Assembly (NCBI GenBank): GCA_003158115.1
Contig: PMGM01000103.1
Span: forward strand, 24,143-44,456
Direction: 5' to 3'
Source: Methanobacterium sp.
GTDB lineage: Archaea; Methanobacteriota; Methanobacteria; Methanobacteriales; Methanobacteriaceae
DNA length: 20,314 nucleotides
The position numbers and the translations under genes were made by a program. Shown here one piece after another: positions 1-8,060 of this stretch (positions within the stretch are counted from its first letter, which is position 1; each line of letters starts with the position of its first letter). Below the pieces are notes generated by a model. That model was not told where the DNA came from and ran no database searches. It saw only the letters and a list, made by a program, of their open reading frames with translations.

Positions 1-1739
1 TACCCTCAGACATCAAAATAAACATCCAATTATTAAAAAATGACTTGGATAAACTGCAGAACATAAAATCAGATGAAAATATAAAAAATATAGATAATAT
101 AATCCATAAATTACAAGACCTAAAGGTTAAAATATCTTCTGATCATAAATTAGAAGATGCATTAGACCATCTTAAACTAACAAGATTGGGATTGGGATTA
201 TTGAATGCTGATGATAACTGTCCGCTTTGTGATACATCATGGGAAACCAGAAATCTTAAAGAACACCTAGAAAATAAAATAAACCTTCTGAAAGATGCAG
301 CAGAAAACTTGGATAGGATCACTGATTTATCAGAAAATTTAATCCTAAAAATTAATCATGCGATTGGAACATTGAATGAAATAATAAAATCAACTGAAAT
401 ATTAGAATTAATGGAAGAACAAAAGATATTAGAAGTTTGGATTAACGATTTAAAAATATTTTTATCCACACTTGAGGAGGATAATTATCCGGATCCTAAA
501 TTTGAGCATAATATAGTTGAAATATTGTTTGCACCGGTTAATTTACAAGTTGTTTTGGATAATATTTATTCTTCTGCTTGTGAAAATTTTAAAGAACCCT
601 CAGAAGAACAAACAGCATGGGATAATTTAACCAGACTCGAGGAAAACCTTAAAAATTATGAAAAGTCCATTAATGACTGTAAGAAATCATTTGAATCGTA
701 TGAAAAGGGTGAAATTCTTTTAAATACTTTTTTAGAGTCTAAAAATTCGATTTTGAATAATTTGTTCGCTGAGATCAAGGATCGTTTTGTTGAGCTTTAT
801 AAGCAAATTCATGGAATTGATGAAAGAGAATTTGATGCACTTCTAATTTCAGAAGGTGCAGGAGTTGATTTTAAGGTCGATTTCCATGGTAGAGGAGTAA
901 ATTCTCCCAATGCACTTCACAGTGAAGGACATCAAGATACTATGGGTATTTGTCTGTATCTTGCACTAGCAGAAAGGCTTATTCAGGGATTTATTGATCT
1001 CATAATCTTGGATGATGTGATGATGAGTGTTGATGCACCTCACAGAAGGGAGATCTGTAACTTACTCGCCAACTTTTTCAAGGGAAGACAGTTCTTTATT
1101 ACAACACACGACCAGACATGGGCAAGACAACTGCAATCTGAAGGTGTTATCCAGTCCAGAAACAGAATTGAATTTTCCAACTGGACCATTGAAGACGGTC
1201 CTTCATTAAATATATTGGGTGATATATGGGACATAATAGAAGAGGATCTTACTAGGAATGATATTCCTGCAGCTGCAGCTAAACTTAGAAGAGGATCTGA
1301 AGAATATTTCAGCCAAGTTTGTGCATCTCTACACGCTCCTGTGAGATTTAAATTTAATGGGCAGTATGAGTTGGGAGATTTGTTAAACGGAGCAATGTCT
1401 GAATATAGAAGCCAATTGAAACATGCAAAAAGCGCTGCCAGATCCTGGGAAAATTTTGAGGAACTGGAAAGACTGAAGAAAATTGAAGACCATTCCAAGG
1501 GTGTATTTGAAAGAATAAACTTAGAAAGATGGGCTGTAAATCCTGCAGTACATTTCAATCAAGATAATGATTTCACTCTCCAAGACTTCAAACCAGTTGT
1601 TGACACCTTTCGTGAACTATTTTCAATTTTCCAATGTAATAAGTGCGGTACATTTTTACATTTAGTAATTAACGGCCCTAAAGTTGAAGCAGTTAAATGT
1701 GACTGTGGAAACGTAACTTGGAATTTAAAGGATAAATAA
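1..1739 (+). CDS. SMC/Rad50-like ATPase, C-terminal part (5' end outside window)
   Basis: The reading frame is open from base 3, so this is the C-terminal ~578 residues of a longer protein whose Walker A half lies to the left. Visible in order are a CPLC zinc-hook-like motif (Cys codons at 219 and 228) flanked by long charged helices typical of coiled coil, an ABC-type signature SEGHQ (about base 921), Walker B LIILDD (about 1000-1016), a D-loop SVDAPHR and a switch histidine in ITTHD. This is the second half of an SMC/Rad50/RecN-type nucleotide-binding head. It is followed by ~180 extra residues and a C-terminal zinc ribbon, CNKCG then CDCG. The family uses ATP to open and close around DNA. 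The extra domain suggests a specialised repair or defence ATPase rather than Rad50 itself, which is inference. No partner nuclease is visible downstream. Confidence 0.75.
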   Translation, partial: PSDIKINIQLLKNDLDKLQNIKSDENIKNIDNIIHKLQDLKVKISSDHKLEDALDHLKLTRLGLGLLNADDNCPLCDTSWETRNLKEHLENKINLLKDAAENLDRITDLSENLILKINHAIGTLNEIIKSTEILELMEEQKILEVWINDLKIFLSTLEEDNYPDPKFEHNIVEILFAPVNLQVVLDNIYSSACENFKEPSEEQTAWDNLTRLEENLKNYEKSINDCKKSFESYEKGEILLNTFLESKNSILNNLFAEIKDRFVELYKQIHGIDEREFDALLISEGAGVDFKVDFHGRGVNSPNALHSEGHQDTMGICLYLALAERLIQGFIDLIILDDVMMSVDAPHRREICNLLANFFKGRQFFITTHDQTWARQLQSEGVIQSRNRIEFSNWTIEDGPSLNILGDIWDIIEEDLTRNDIPAAAAKLRRGSEEYFSQVCASLHAPVRFKFNGQYELGDLLNGAMSEYRSQLKHAKSAARSWENFEELERLKKIEDHSKGVFERINLERWAVNPAVHFNQDNDFTLQDFKPVVDTFRELFSIFQCNKCGTFLHLVINGPKVEAVKCDCGNVTWNLKDK

Positions 1740-1814
1740 AGATAATCTGTATTGTACTTAATAATTTTTATCGCAATATAATACTATTCATGAATAATTT
1801 CCTAAATTAATTAA

Positions 1815-1835
1815 AATAATAATAATAATAATAAT
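1815..1835. repeat. (AAT)7 trinucleotide microsatellite
   Basis: Seven perfect AAT units lie in the short gap between the ATPase stop and the convergent monooxygenase gene. It is non-coding and may vary in length between strains. No function is assigned. Confidence 0.85.
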
Positions 1836-1854
1836 AAGCAAATTTTTTGGATGT

Positions 1855-2142
1855 TTAACCATCAACTGAATAGGATCTAATATCTACTCCCTTTGCTAAA
1901 AGAGGTTCTATTGTAACTTCAAACTGCAGGAATTGATCAGTTTTCATATGATTGTTTAATGACTCAATATCTTTCCATTGTTCTAGCATTACAAAAGCAT
2001 TTTCATCTTCAATATTTGCTAATAAATTGTAGTTAATACATCCTTCCTCTTTTCTAGTGGCTGAAATTAAATCTTTTGCCTCCAGAATAAAGGCATCTTT
2101 CTTCCCATTTTTCACATGCATCATAGCCGTAACAATAATCAT
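1855..2142 (-). CDS. Antibiotic biosynthesis monooxygenase (ABM) family protein, YgiN-like
   Basis: This 95-residue single ABM domain has the usual family size. Its signature pattern is MIIVTAMMHVKNGKKDAF at the start, EEGCINYNL in the middle, then FVMLEQWKDIESLNNHM and a C-terminal beta strand. The fold is a dimeric alpha/beta barrel. Family members oxidise quinols or related aromatics without metal or cofactor, but many have no known substrate. The ATG at 2142 is set by a perfect AGGAGGA five bases upstream (plus-strand TCCTCCT at 2148-2154). A TATA-like GGTATATATT lies about 60 bases upstream on the minus strand. It is divergent from the cupin gene, whose downstream partner (2817-3101) belongs to the same barrel superfamily. 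Confidence 0.85.
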   Translation of the reverse strand: MIIVTAMMHVKNGKKDAFILEAKDLISATRKEEGCINYNLLANIEDENAFVMLEQWKDIESLNNHMKTDQFLQFEVTIEPLLAKGVDIRSYSVDG

Positions 2143-2488
2143 AATATTCCTCCTAAATTAATTTGATTTATCACTTGTTTGTAAGTTAATTACTAAATAA
2201 TATATACCTTGATATAAATTACAATTCTAGATATACCTATAATATAGGGTTTTAAATAATAAATTCATCAAATCGCTGATTATTGTTAAATAATTATTAA
2301 AAAAATTTGAATTAGTTTTCAAATACATTAAGAATAGAATTAGAACATTAAGCCTCTTAGATCATCAGTCCATGTAATTTTAAACAGTATTATAAATTTT
2401 AATTTTCTTTGGAAAAATGACTTAAATTCTAAGTAGCTGGAAGATCATAATATATGAGTAAAGTAGATATAAATGGGGTGAAATTTTC
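2143..2488. promoter_or_regulatory. Divergent promoter region, ABM gene and cupin operon
   Basis: These 346 bases hold no gene. Reading toward the ABM gene, a TATA-like GGTATATATT (around 2196-2211) is followed by CTTACAAACAAGTGATAA (2168-2185), which lies between the TATA box and the start codon, as expected for a repressor site. The ten bases CTTACAAACA recur at the same place relative to the start of the exporter pseudogene (9845-9854). Toward the cupin gene there are TATA-like stretches around 2390-2397 (TATAAATT) and 2447 (ATATATGAG). Which of them is used cannot be told from sequence alone. Confidence 0.4.
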
Positions 2489-2794
2489 ATGACAGACATT
2501 CCAGATGTTTTAGAAGTGGCAAAAAGTGGTTATGAGTTACTTTTGGAAAATAAAAAAGTTAGAGTTATGGAAATAAAATTGAAGCCAGGAGAAAAGTCAC
2601 CAATGCACAACCATCCAAATGACCATGTTATTTATGTTGTTAAGGATGCTAAATTCAAATTAGGTTTTCCAAATGGAAAAAGTGATGTATTTGACCTTAA
2701 AACTGGTCAAGTTTTGTGGATAGAAGCAGGATCACACCAAACAGAAAATATTGGCTCTACATATGGACATTGCATTGTAGTAGAAACTAAATAA
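2489..2794 (+). CDS. Small cupin-domain protein
   Basis: This 101-residue single cupin domain has motif 1 as PGEKSPMHNHPNDHVIYVV, with two metal-ligand histidines (HNH) and a third His where many cupins have Glu. Motif 2 is GQVLWIEAGSHQTENIG, the H-x3-N form. It belongs to the common family of ~100-residue cytoplasmic cupins with unknown substrate. The start has an upstream GGGGTG (about 2474). The next gene begins 22 bases after the stop on the same strand, so the pair is probably co-transcribed. The fold is clear; the reaction is not known. Confidence 0.85.
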   Translation: MTDIPDVLEVAKSGYELLLENKKVRVMEIKLKPGEKSPMHNHPNDHVIYVVKDAKFKLGFPNGKSDVFDLKTGQVLWIEAGSHQTENIGSTYGHCIVVETK

Positions 2795-2816
2795 TCAAAA
2801 TGGTGGTATTGAAATT

Positions 2817-3101
2817 ATGATATATGCATTGGCAATACAAAAGATTAAGGATTATGATAAATGGAAAGAAGTATTTGATGAACATGGTAAAGTAAGAATG
2901 ATTAAAGGTTCTAAGGGAGCTATAATCTATCGTAATACAAACGATCCCAAACAACTGGTTATAATTACAAAATGGGAAGATATGGAAAGTGCTAAAAATT
3001 TCTCATTATCAGAAGATCTGAAGGCTACCATGGAAAAAGCAGGTGTAATTGGACTACCCGAACTTCATTACCTAGAAGAGATTGCAAAAACAGAATACTA
3101 A
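2817..3101 (+). CDS. Dimeric alpha/beta-barrel (ABM-like) protein
   Basis: This 94-residue protein has KIKDYDKWKEVFDEHG near the start, KGSKGAIIYRNTNDPKQL in the middle, then IITKWEDMESAKNF and a final SEDLKATMEKAGVIGLPE. This is the layout of the ferredoxin-like barrel proteins often labelled monooxygenase or cyclase. It has no cofactor-binding motif, as usual for the superfamily. It lies 22 bases downstream of the cupin gene with a GGTGG ribosome binding site, and the pair looks like one two-gene operon. Function is unknown; a shared role in handling a small toxic or aromatic compound is inference from family habits and from the divergent ABM gene. Confidence 0.75.
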   Translation: MIYALAIQKIKDYDKWKEVFDEHGKVRMIKGSKGAIIYRNTNDPKQLVIITKWEDMESAKNFSLSEDLKATMEKAGVIGLPELHYLEEIAKTEY

Positions 3102-3216
3102 AAAAAATAAAAGATAAAATAAAAAAAGGTCTAATAACAGTTATATATGATATTTTAAATGCTTTAGAAATTATATTTTAACTTAAGAAAGATTATTATT
3201 TAAAAGGTGAAAAAAA

Positions 3217-3447
3217 ATGGTTGCAAAAACAGAATTGAAACAAAAGGTTATTGGAATTGGTTTTGAAGATGATTTGATTGTCAGGTCACAGAGAGGTAAA
3301 GCATACAGTGTTAAACTAAAAAAAGGCATTGAAATAGATTCTGATAGTTTAATGAAAAAAGAATCTAACGAAACTGTCTGGGCAACTATTGATACAGAGT
3401 CAGAAACCTGGGTTATTACCGATGTTGAAATAGAAAAAGATAATTAA
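3217..3447 (+). CDS. Small hypothetical protein, beta-rich
   Basis: This 76-residue protein was not recognised. It is highly charged (many Lys, Glu, Asp), has no cysteine, no signal and no membrane segment. Strand-like stretches are KVIGIGFEDDLIVRSQ, AYSVKLKKGIEI and ETWVITDVEIEK, suggesting a small beta barrel. AGGTGA at 3205-3210 sits six bases before the ATG, which supports real translation. It stands 115 bases after the cupin pair and is followed at once by a strong hairpin and T-run, so it may be the last gene of that transcript or a monocistron. Confidence 0.65.
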   Translation: MVAKTELKQKVIGIGFEDDLIVRSQRGKAYSVKLKKGIEIDSDSLMKKESNETVWATIDTESETWVITDVEIEKDN

Positions 3448-3490
3448 ATATTTATTGAAATTAAATAAATATTTACATACATATTTTTTT
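3445..3490 (+). terminator. Hairpin plus T-run terminator
   Basis: A 12-base perfect inverted repeat (3445-3456 against 3464-3475, core AAATATTTATT / AATAAATATTT) has a 7-base loop. It is followed within about ten bases by a run of seven T (3484-3490). It begins at the stop codon of the small gene ending at 3447 and precedes a convergent gene, exactly where a terminator is needed. Confidence 0.6.
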
Positions 3491-3579
3491 ATATATCCGA
3501 TTATAAATCCTATAAAATACTATTAATGCTTTAGATTTAGACTATACTTGTTTAAAGTATTTTTTATTAAAAATATTAA

Positions 3580-4272
3580 TTATATCCATCTACCCTGTAT
3601 TGGCTTTTTGTTTGTGGAGATTAAATAGAGTTTAACTCCCGTTACTAAAATCCAGACCCATAATATAATGATAAATGCCCTTTGGATTACTCCAGGATAA
3701 ATATTATAAAAAATAAATATTATAAGTAAAATTTGTAAAATAATAAATAACCCACCAGTTACCAGTGAATATCTACTATAACTACCCCAAATTAAGCTGT
3801 CTTCATATTTTAAACCCTGGCCTATTAACAGTACGGCCCCTATATATGCCATAATTGTCACGGCAAATCCTATGACAGTTACAAGATTATATGGAACTAT
3901 TACGAGATAATTTTCGGGTAATAATCCCATTAACGGGAATAATCCACCTAAAAATACACCTAAACCAAAAATTAACACTGACCACACACCAAGTTTCAGC
4001 AGTCCATTTCGTGGTGATGGTAATCCAATATGAAGGCCGAAAGCCAATCCAACTGATAAAAGACCTAAAACAACAAAGACAAGATTTTGTATCATTGAAT
4101 AAAAACCAAAAGTAACAGGACTAATATAATCACTACCCCCATTATATCCCGGGCTTATGATTGCTGCTATTATCAACCATACAGCAAATAATAGCATGGG
4201 GATAATGCCACAAATAGAACAAAACAGTAGTTTATTTTGTTTCTGAAAAGGAATATCCGTGTTGTTATCCAT
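3580..4272 (-). CDS. DUF998 family multipass membrane protein
   Basis: This ~230-residue protein has about six hydrophobic helices: LLFCSICGIIPMLLFAVWLI, then FYSMIQNLVFVVLGLLSVGL, VLIFGLGVFLGGLF, VTVIGFAVTIMAYIGAVLL, TGGLFIILQILLIIFIF and IIILWVWILVTGVKLYLI. The pattern of a first helix followed by SPGYNGGSDYISPVTFG matches DUF998. Its function is unknown, and it is common in archaea and actinobacteria. I prefer the ATG at 4272 to the upstream GTG at 4281, because that GTG is part of a GTGAT sequence that fits the ribosome binding site. It is convergent with the small gene ending at 3447. Confidence 0.75.
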   Translation of the reverse strand: MDNNTDIPFQKQNKLLFCSICGIIPMLLFAVWLIIAAIISPGYNGGSDYISPVTFGFYSMIQNLVFVVLGLLSVGLAFGLHIGLPSPRNGLLKLGVWSVLIFGLGVFLGGLFPLMGLLPENYLVIVPYNLVTVIGFAVTIMAYIGAVLLIGQGLKYEDSLIWGSYSRYSLVTGGLFIILQILLIIFIFYNIYPGVIQRAFIIILWVWILVTGVKLYLISTNKKPIQGRWI

Positions 4273-4514
4273 ATAAATCACGATTTATAATTCTAATTAA
4301 ATTTTATTATCTTTTACATCAATTATAAAACTTAATTTACTTTTAATTACCGATATCTTACATAAACTTGATAAAATTAACCGATGTATTCCGTTATTAT
4401 AGAAAGCTTTATGGTTGATTTAGTTTAGATATAATTTTATATCATAATAATTGTCATTTTATTTTTATTATAGTAGGCAATTCATAAAATATTTATTGAT
4501 GGGGGAATTAAATT

Positions 4515-5276
4515 TTGTTCTTACGTACACTTGGAGAAGATATTGCTAATTTTACCAAAAATAGCAGCCAAAATTTTGTTGATGAACTTAATATGTTGCA
4601 AATATGGGATCAACCTTTAGTTGGTGTGGCTGGAGCATCAGATCCACTATGGGAAAAAATGAAAGACCCCCATGTAGTTGGCCCAGATCATTTAACACCA
4701 AAAGAATGGTTACCCGATGCAAAGTCGGTTATTTCATATTTTTTACCCTTTACTGAACATATACGTAATTCTAATAGGTTGCATGGTAAACCTTCAACTG
4801 AATGGTTATATGGACGATATGAAGGGGAAATGTTTAATAATTCTTTGAGGCGTTTAATTATTGGATTAATAGAAGCAGATGGTGGCACGGCCATGGCTCC
4901 GGCTTTAGATAAACGTTTTGTAATTACTGATCTTCAAAGTAATTGGTCTGAAAGACATGTTGCTTTCATTGCGGGTCTTGGTACATTCGGTCTGAGTCGT
5001 TCATTGATAACTCCTTTGGGAACAGCAGGCAGGTTTGGCAGTGTTATTGTGGATTGGGAATTAGAAACTAAACCTCGGCCATATAAGGAATTTGATGATT
5101 ACTGTTCCAAATGTGGTAAATGTATTGGAAGATGTCCCTGTGGGGCAATCACTGAAAGTGGTAAAGATAATGAATCTTGTTCACAGTACTTATTTAATAT
5201 ATTAGAGTTAAATAAACCAAGATATGCTTGTGGTAAATGTCAGACAGCAGTTCCTTGTGAATATAAAATGCCATAA
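4515..5276 (+). CDS. COG1600 / epoxyqueuosine reductase-like Fe-S protein
   Basis: This 253-residue protein has a C-terminal double-cluster ferredoxin region: CSKCGKCIGRCPCGAI (CxxCxxCxxxC), a CSQYLF cysteine, and CGKCQTAVPCEYKMP (CxxCx5C). The N-terminal ~190 residues resemble the corrinoid-binding QueG/COG1600 domain (VGVAGASDP, WLPDAKSVISYFLPF, RHVAFIAGLGTFGLSRSLITPLGTAGRFGSVI). Related enzymes are cobalamin-dependent reductases. Archaea make archaeosine rather than queuosine, so the substrate here is probably different, possibly a methanogen electron-transfer or corrinoid-reactivation role (inference). The start is a TTG at 4515: the nearest in-frame upstream codon is a stop (4509-4511), and GGGGG lies at 4501-4505. 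The protein is soluble. Confidence 0.8.
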   Translation: MFLRTLGEDIANFTKNSSQNFVDELNMLQIWDQPLVGVAGASDPLWEKMKDPHVVGPDHLTPKEWLPDAKSVISYFLPFTEHIRNSNRLHGKPSTEWLYGRYEGEMFNNSLRRLIIGLIEADGGTAMAPALDKRFVITDLQSNWSERHVAFIAGLGTFGLSRSLITPLGTAGRFGSVIVDWELETKPRPYKEFDDYCSKCGKCIGRCPCGAITESGKDNESCSQYLFNILELNKPRYACGKCQTAVPCEYKMP

Positions 5277-5295
5277 ACAAGGGGGGCAACTTATA

Positions 5296-5355
5296 ATGGG
5301 AGGGTATAATATTATTCCCCAAATATTTCTTGAATATGAAATAAGAAAAACTTAA
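5296..5355 (+). CDS. Possible 19-residue micro-ORF
   Basis: An ATG nine bases after a GGGGGG run (5281-5286) opens a 19-codon frame beginning MGGYNIIPQIFLEYE and ending at a TAA (5353-5355). It starts 20 bases after the Fe-S protein gene. The peptide looks protein-like but is too short to judge by composition. The first 13 bases around the start (5293-5305) recur at 7968-7980. It could equally be a relic ribosome-binding region. Confidence 0.2.
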   Translation: MGGYNIIPQIFLEYEIRKT

Positions 5356-5368
5356 AAAAAGTATATCA

Positions 5369-5785
5369 TTAGTTCATTTTTTTTGTTTCTTTATCCATTC
5401 CCGCATGTAAGAACATGTTAATTGTAAATTTATCGAAACCCTTCTCATTTAATAATCCCACTACTTGACGATTGTGCTCTTCATATTTATCCTTTAATTG
5501 TTTTGCTTTTACAGGATCATCACTAATTAGATACATTGAAGTTATTGTAGGAAGGGATTCTTGTTTACCATCCTCATAGATACGCATATGTGAATCATCT
5601 GTCATTCCATGAGCTGCATAATAATCCAAATATTCTAAATCAGTTTCGTCCTTTCCAAAACAGTATTGAATAAGCCAGCCTCCATGCTGTATATACCCTC
5701 CCTGTCTATTTTTTATGTTTTCTTCAGGTAGAACAATCTTCCAGTGAGCAAAATGTTTAGCAAAAGCATCTTCCATCAAATTCAT
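5369..5785 (-). CDS. Conserved hypothetical soluble protein
   Basis: This 138-residue protein was not assigned to a named family. It is rich in aromatic and histidine residues: FAKHFAHWKIVLPEENI, GGYIQHGGWLIQYCFGKDE, LEYLDYYAAHGMTDDSHMRIYEDG, then a helical C-terminal half and GFDKFTINMFLHAG. Such well-spaced motifs suggest a conserved enzyme-like or ligand-binding domain. There is no signal peptide or membrane helix. The ATG at 5785 is chosen because GGGAGGGG lies about six bases upstream (plus 5793-5800). It is convergent with the Fe-S protein gene and divergent from the anchored protein at 6152. Confidence 0.7.
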   Translation of the reverse strand: MNLMEDAFAKHFAHWKIVLPEENIKNRQGGYIQHGGWLIQYCFGKDETDLEYLDYYAAHGMTDDSHMRIYEDGKQESLPTITSMYLISDDPVKAKQLKDKYEEHNRQVVGLLNEKGFDKFTINMFLHAGMDKETKKMN

Positions 5786-6151
5786 ATATATACCCCTCCC
5801 ATCTATTCATATAATCTGTGAAACTAATTTTAAAGATTTATAAAAAAATTTATAAATTTAAAAACTTATACATCAAATAAGAAAATAATTACAAATGAAG
5901 TTTCTATAATAATCCCTAAAATTAATCAATTGAAACTATAATTTATTATTTCCGATTAATTTTTGTTTATATGAATGATTTATGAAAATATATATTTGTT
6001 ACTTCCATCTAAACCTTAATATTTTATTATAAAGATTTTGTATTCAATTCCCAAAAAAAAATAAACTAAATAATTAATATTTGTACACTAAAATAGTCAT
6101 ATAATTCACAAAAAGTAATTTATTTATATTGAAACATGGAGATTCACATTT
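5786..6151. promoter_or_regulatory. Divergent promoter region, very AT-rich
   Basis: These 366 bases hold no gene I can support. Toward the minus-strand gene, TTATAAATTTTTTTATAAATC-like sequence (plus about 5838-5864) offers TATA boxes 50-75 bases before the start. Toward 6152, ATTTATTTATATTG (6118-6131) lies ~25 bases before the ATG, which would give a very short leader. A GGAGAT ribosome site lies at 6138-6143. Confidence 0.35.
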
Positions 6152-7342
6152 ATGAAAAAATTTGTATTGCCAATTATAATTTGCATCTTATGTATTGCAG
6201 GAGCAGTTATCGGCATATCTACTATATATTTTAACACAGACCAAAAAACCGGTCAGAGTTATTTCAATGGCCTTGAAACAAGCCCCCAAAGTGCATCAAC
6301 TATTGTTATTGGAGCCTCATATATAAAGGTTCCTGAGCATGCGACAGTAGTAACGCAGGTTGACAGAGTTATAAAAGACGAAGCTTCAGATTATAATGTT
6401 AACACGCCTCCAGGGCAGAGTCCAACAAATGCATCACAGTTAGTACCCTGGATGGAAGGTTCTAGAGTAGCAGAACTTATGAAATATGCAAATGTACATG
6501 TAATACCCATAACTGGAGTTCCCATTAAAAAGATCAAAGGTAATTGGTATGGTCCCGATAATCATGGTAACTTCATATTCGAAGTTGACCCTAGTAAAGC
6601 AGGACCATTGTTCTCTATTAATGGCAGTGATAGTAACAATAAAATAGAAATAAACACCCATGGAATGAATGTCATGGTTCCTGGAGCTATCAAGAATCAT
6701 GCCTTCCTAGTTGTTGCATGTGGAGATTTACCAGGTAAAGCTAAAGCTGAAATGTATATGGCTGCACATGGTATAAACTGTTACGCTCCGTGTGATAGAT
6801 TCACAGCCAATGTAATGGGTTACAATGGAACTGGAGTTATACTTGGTGGAGAACCTATAAGACCTCTTATTAATGGAACTGGAGCTGTAATTGGAGCTCA
6901 ACCAGTTGCTATCAACAAAACTGAGCGTATAATTGTTCAAACAACCAATGAAACCTATCCTAACCAGTACTGCGATACACCTAACAGATATTTCACCGAC
7001 CTAGAAAAAGTATACAAAATAAAACTTAACCTGGATGTTGTAAATGCCAACATAAATCAAACAAATTTAATAGTTGCTGAAGCTGAAAAAACAGGAGCAA
7101 ATGTGATAGGAGTAAGAGTTGAAACCAGTACAGATAAAAAACCCGTTGAAGCTTGGCTTAAAGCCAATCCAAATCATCGAGCCATCTTATTCCATTCAGC
7201 AGCCTATGAACCAGGTTATTCCCTATTCGCCGAGTTCCCAGACCAGGTAACAGGACAGGACCCTAGACCCATATTCATAAAACAAACCTCAACATCAGAG
7301 CTGAATCAGATTTTTAATGAAATAAGAAGTTTATGGAGTTAA
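6152..7342 (+). CDS. Membrane-anchored extracytoplasmic protein of unknown function
   Basis: This 396-residue protein has one N-terminal hydrophobic segment (residues ~4-26, FVLPIIICILCIAGAVIGIS) and then a soluble, presumably external domain. That domain holds eight N-x-S/T sequons (NAS, NGS, NGT twice, NKT, NET, NQT twice-like), compatible with archaeal N-glycosylation. A cysteine pair occurs in NCYAPCDRF and a third Cys in the YCDT region. GTGVILGGEPIRPLINGTGAVIGAQP looks like an internal short repeat around GTG-V-ILGG / GTGAVIGAQP. I recognise no enzyme family. GGAGAT lies before the start. It has no operon partner, since the following region is decayed. Confidence 0.65.
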   Translation: MKKFVLPIIICILCIAGAVIGISTIYFNTDQKTGQSYFNGLETSPQSASTIVIGASYIKVPEHATVVTQVDRVIKDEASDYNVNTPPGQSPTNASQLVPWMEGSRVAELMKYANVHVIPITGVPIKKIKGNWYGPDNHGNFIFEVDPSKAGPLFSINGSDSNNKIEINTHGMNVMVPGAIKNHAFLVVACGDLPGKAKAEMYMAAHGINCYAPCDRFTANVMGYNGTGVILGGEPIRPLINGTGAVIGAQPVAINKTERIIVQTTNETYPNQYCDTPNRYFTDLEKVYKIKLNLDVVNANINQTNLIVAEAEKTGANVIGVRVETSTDKKPVEAWLKANPNHRAILFHSAAYEPGYSLFAEFPDQVTGQDPRPIFIKQTSTSELNQIFNEIRSLWS

Positions 7343-7584
7343 AACTAAAAAAATAACTTCTTACTTCTAAAAAAAATGAAATTTATGACCATGATCTATT
7401 TGGAAATAACTTATATTCCATATTTTTTAAATTATTGTGTTTAAAGTAATATAATAAAAAGATTTAGTAATAAACTTGTTAACAGGTTTGATATTTTGTT
7501 ACCTTTTTGTTCATCCATTCAAAAATCAGTTATTCATGAATAAGTTATAGTTATATAGATTAATACTGTTAATCACTATTAATT

Positions 7585-7872
7585 ATGGGTAAAATAAGAT
7601 AAAACTGTAAATAGGGATAGTAATTATCAAAGAGGATCTAAAAGTTCCGATGATCTATTAACAATAGAAAATCATTTAGATCCATCTGACTGCAGGATAC
7701 CTTGCGTTAAATGTGGAAAACTACCAACAAAAAAGGATCATGATGCATGTTTAGGAACTCTTCCAGGAGTTATAGATACTGTTGTGGTCATAAAGTTAAA
7801 GAAGCAGATATTAATTTTGAAAATGGATTAACAATAAGAGGAAGCTTAGTAAATTCCTACAAGCAAATCTAA
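7585..7872 (+). pseudogene. Twice-frameshifted CxxC small-protein gene
   Basis: An ATG at 7585 begins MGKIR and then meets a stop. Removing one base near 7598 continues into KTVNRDSNYQRGSKSSDD, LLTIENHLDPSDCRIPC and VKCGKLPTKKDHDACLGTLP, followed by GVID. A missing base near 7778 then shifts the frame to CCGHKVKEADINFENG and LTIRGSLVNSYKQI, ending at TAA 7870-7872. The reassembled ~95-residue product has an IPCVKCGK metal-binding-like pair followed by DACLGTLPGV and CCGH. I recall this pattern from small archaeal and bacterial hypothetical proteins. The two indels compensate in length. It is a decayed gene, or two sequencing errors in an otherwise good gene. No clear ribosome binding site. 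Confidence 0.6.
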
Positions 7873-8060
7873 AAAATAAATATAAATAATTAAATTTTCA
7901 TACATTCCTTCACATAAATATCCTGAAATCTACTATAATAATCTTTAAGATTCTGGATAGGATGAAAATAATGGGAGGGTTATAATTGAAATATAAAAAA
8001 TATAACCCTGTGAATAAAAAATTTTAGTATTTTTTATGTTTTTGAATTTTATTGGGTAAC
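7873..8060. other. Intergenic stretch with a possible coding relic
   Basis: On the minus strand, 7976-7890 is an open frame without a start codon reading PSHYFHPIQNLKDYYSRF and then QDIYVKECMKI before TAA. It looks like a protein C-terminus, so it may be a gene relic, but it is too short to assign. Confidence 0.25.
7976..8009. repeat. Perfect 9-bp inverted repeat (hairpin)
   Basis: AGGGTTATA (7976-7984) pairs perfectly with TATAACCCT (8001-8009) across a 16-base AT loop. It lies downstream of the minus-strand gene ending at 8061, so it could serve as a terminator on that strand. On the plus strand its left arm overlaps the 13-base sequence shared with 5293-5305. Confidence 0.5.

Noticed and set aside
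4321..4400. Repeated ACCGAT (about 4350 and 4380) upstream of the Fe-S protein gene as an operator
   Set aside because: Only six to seven shared bases with irregular spacing; not convincing.
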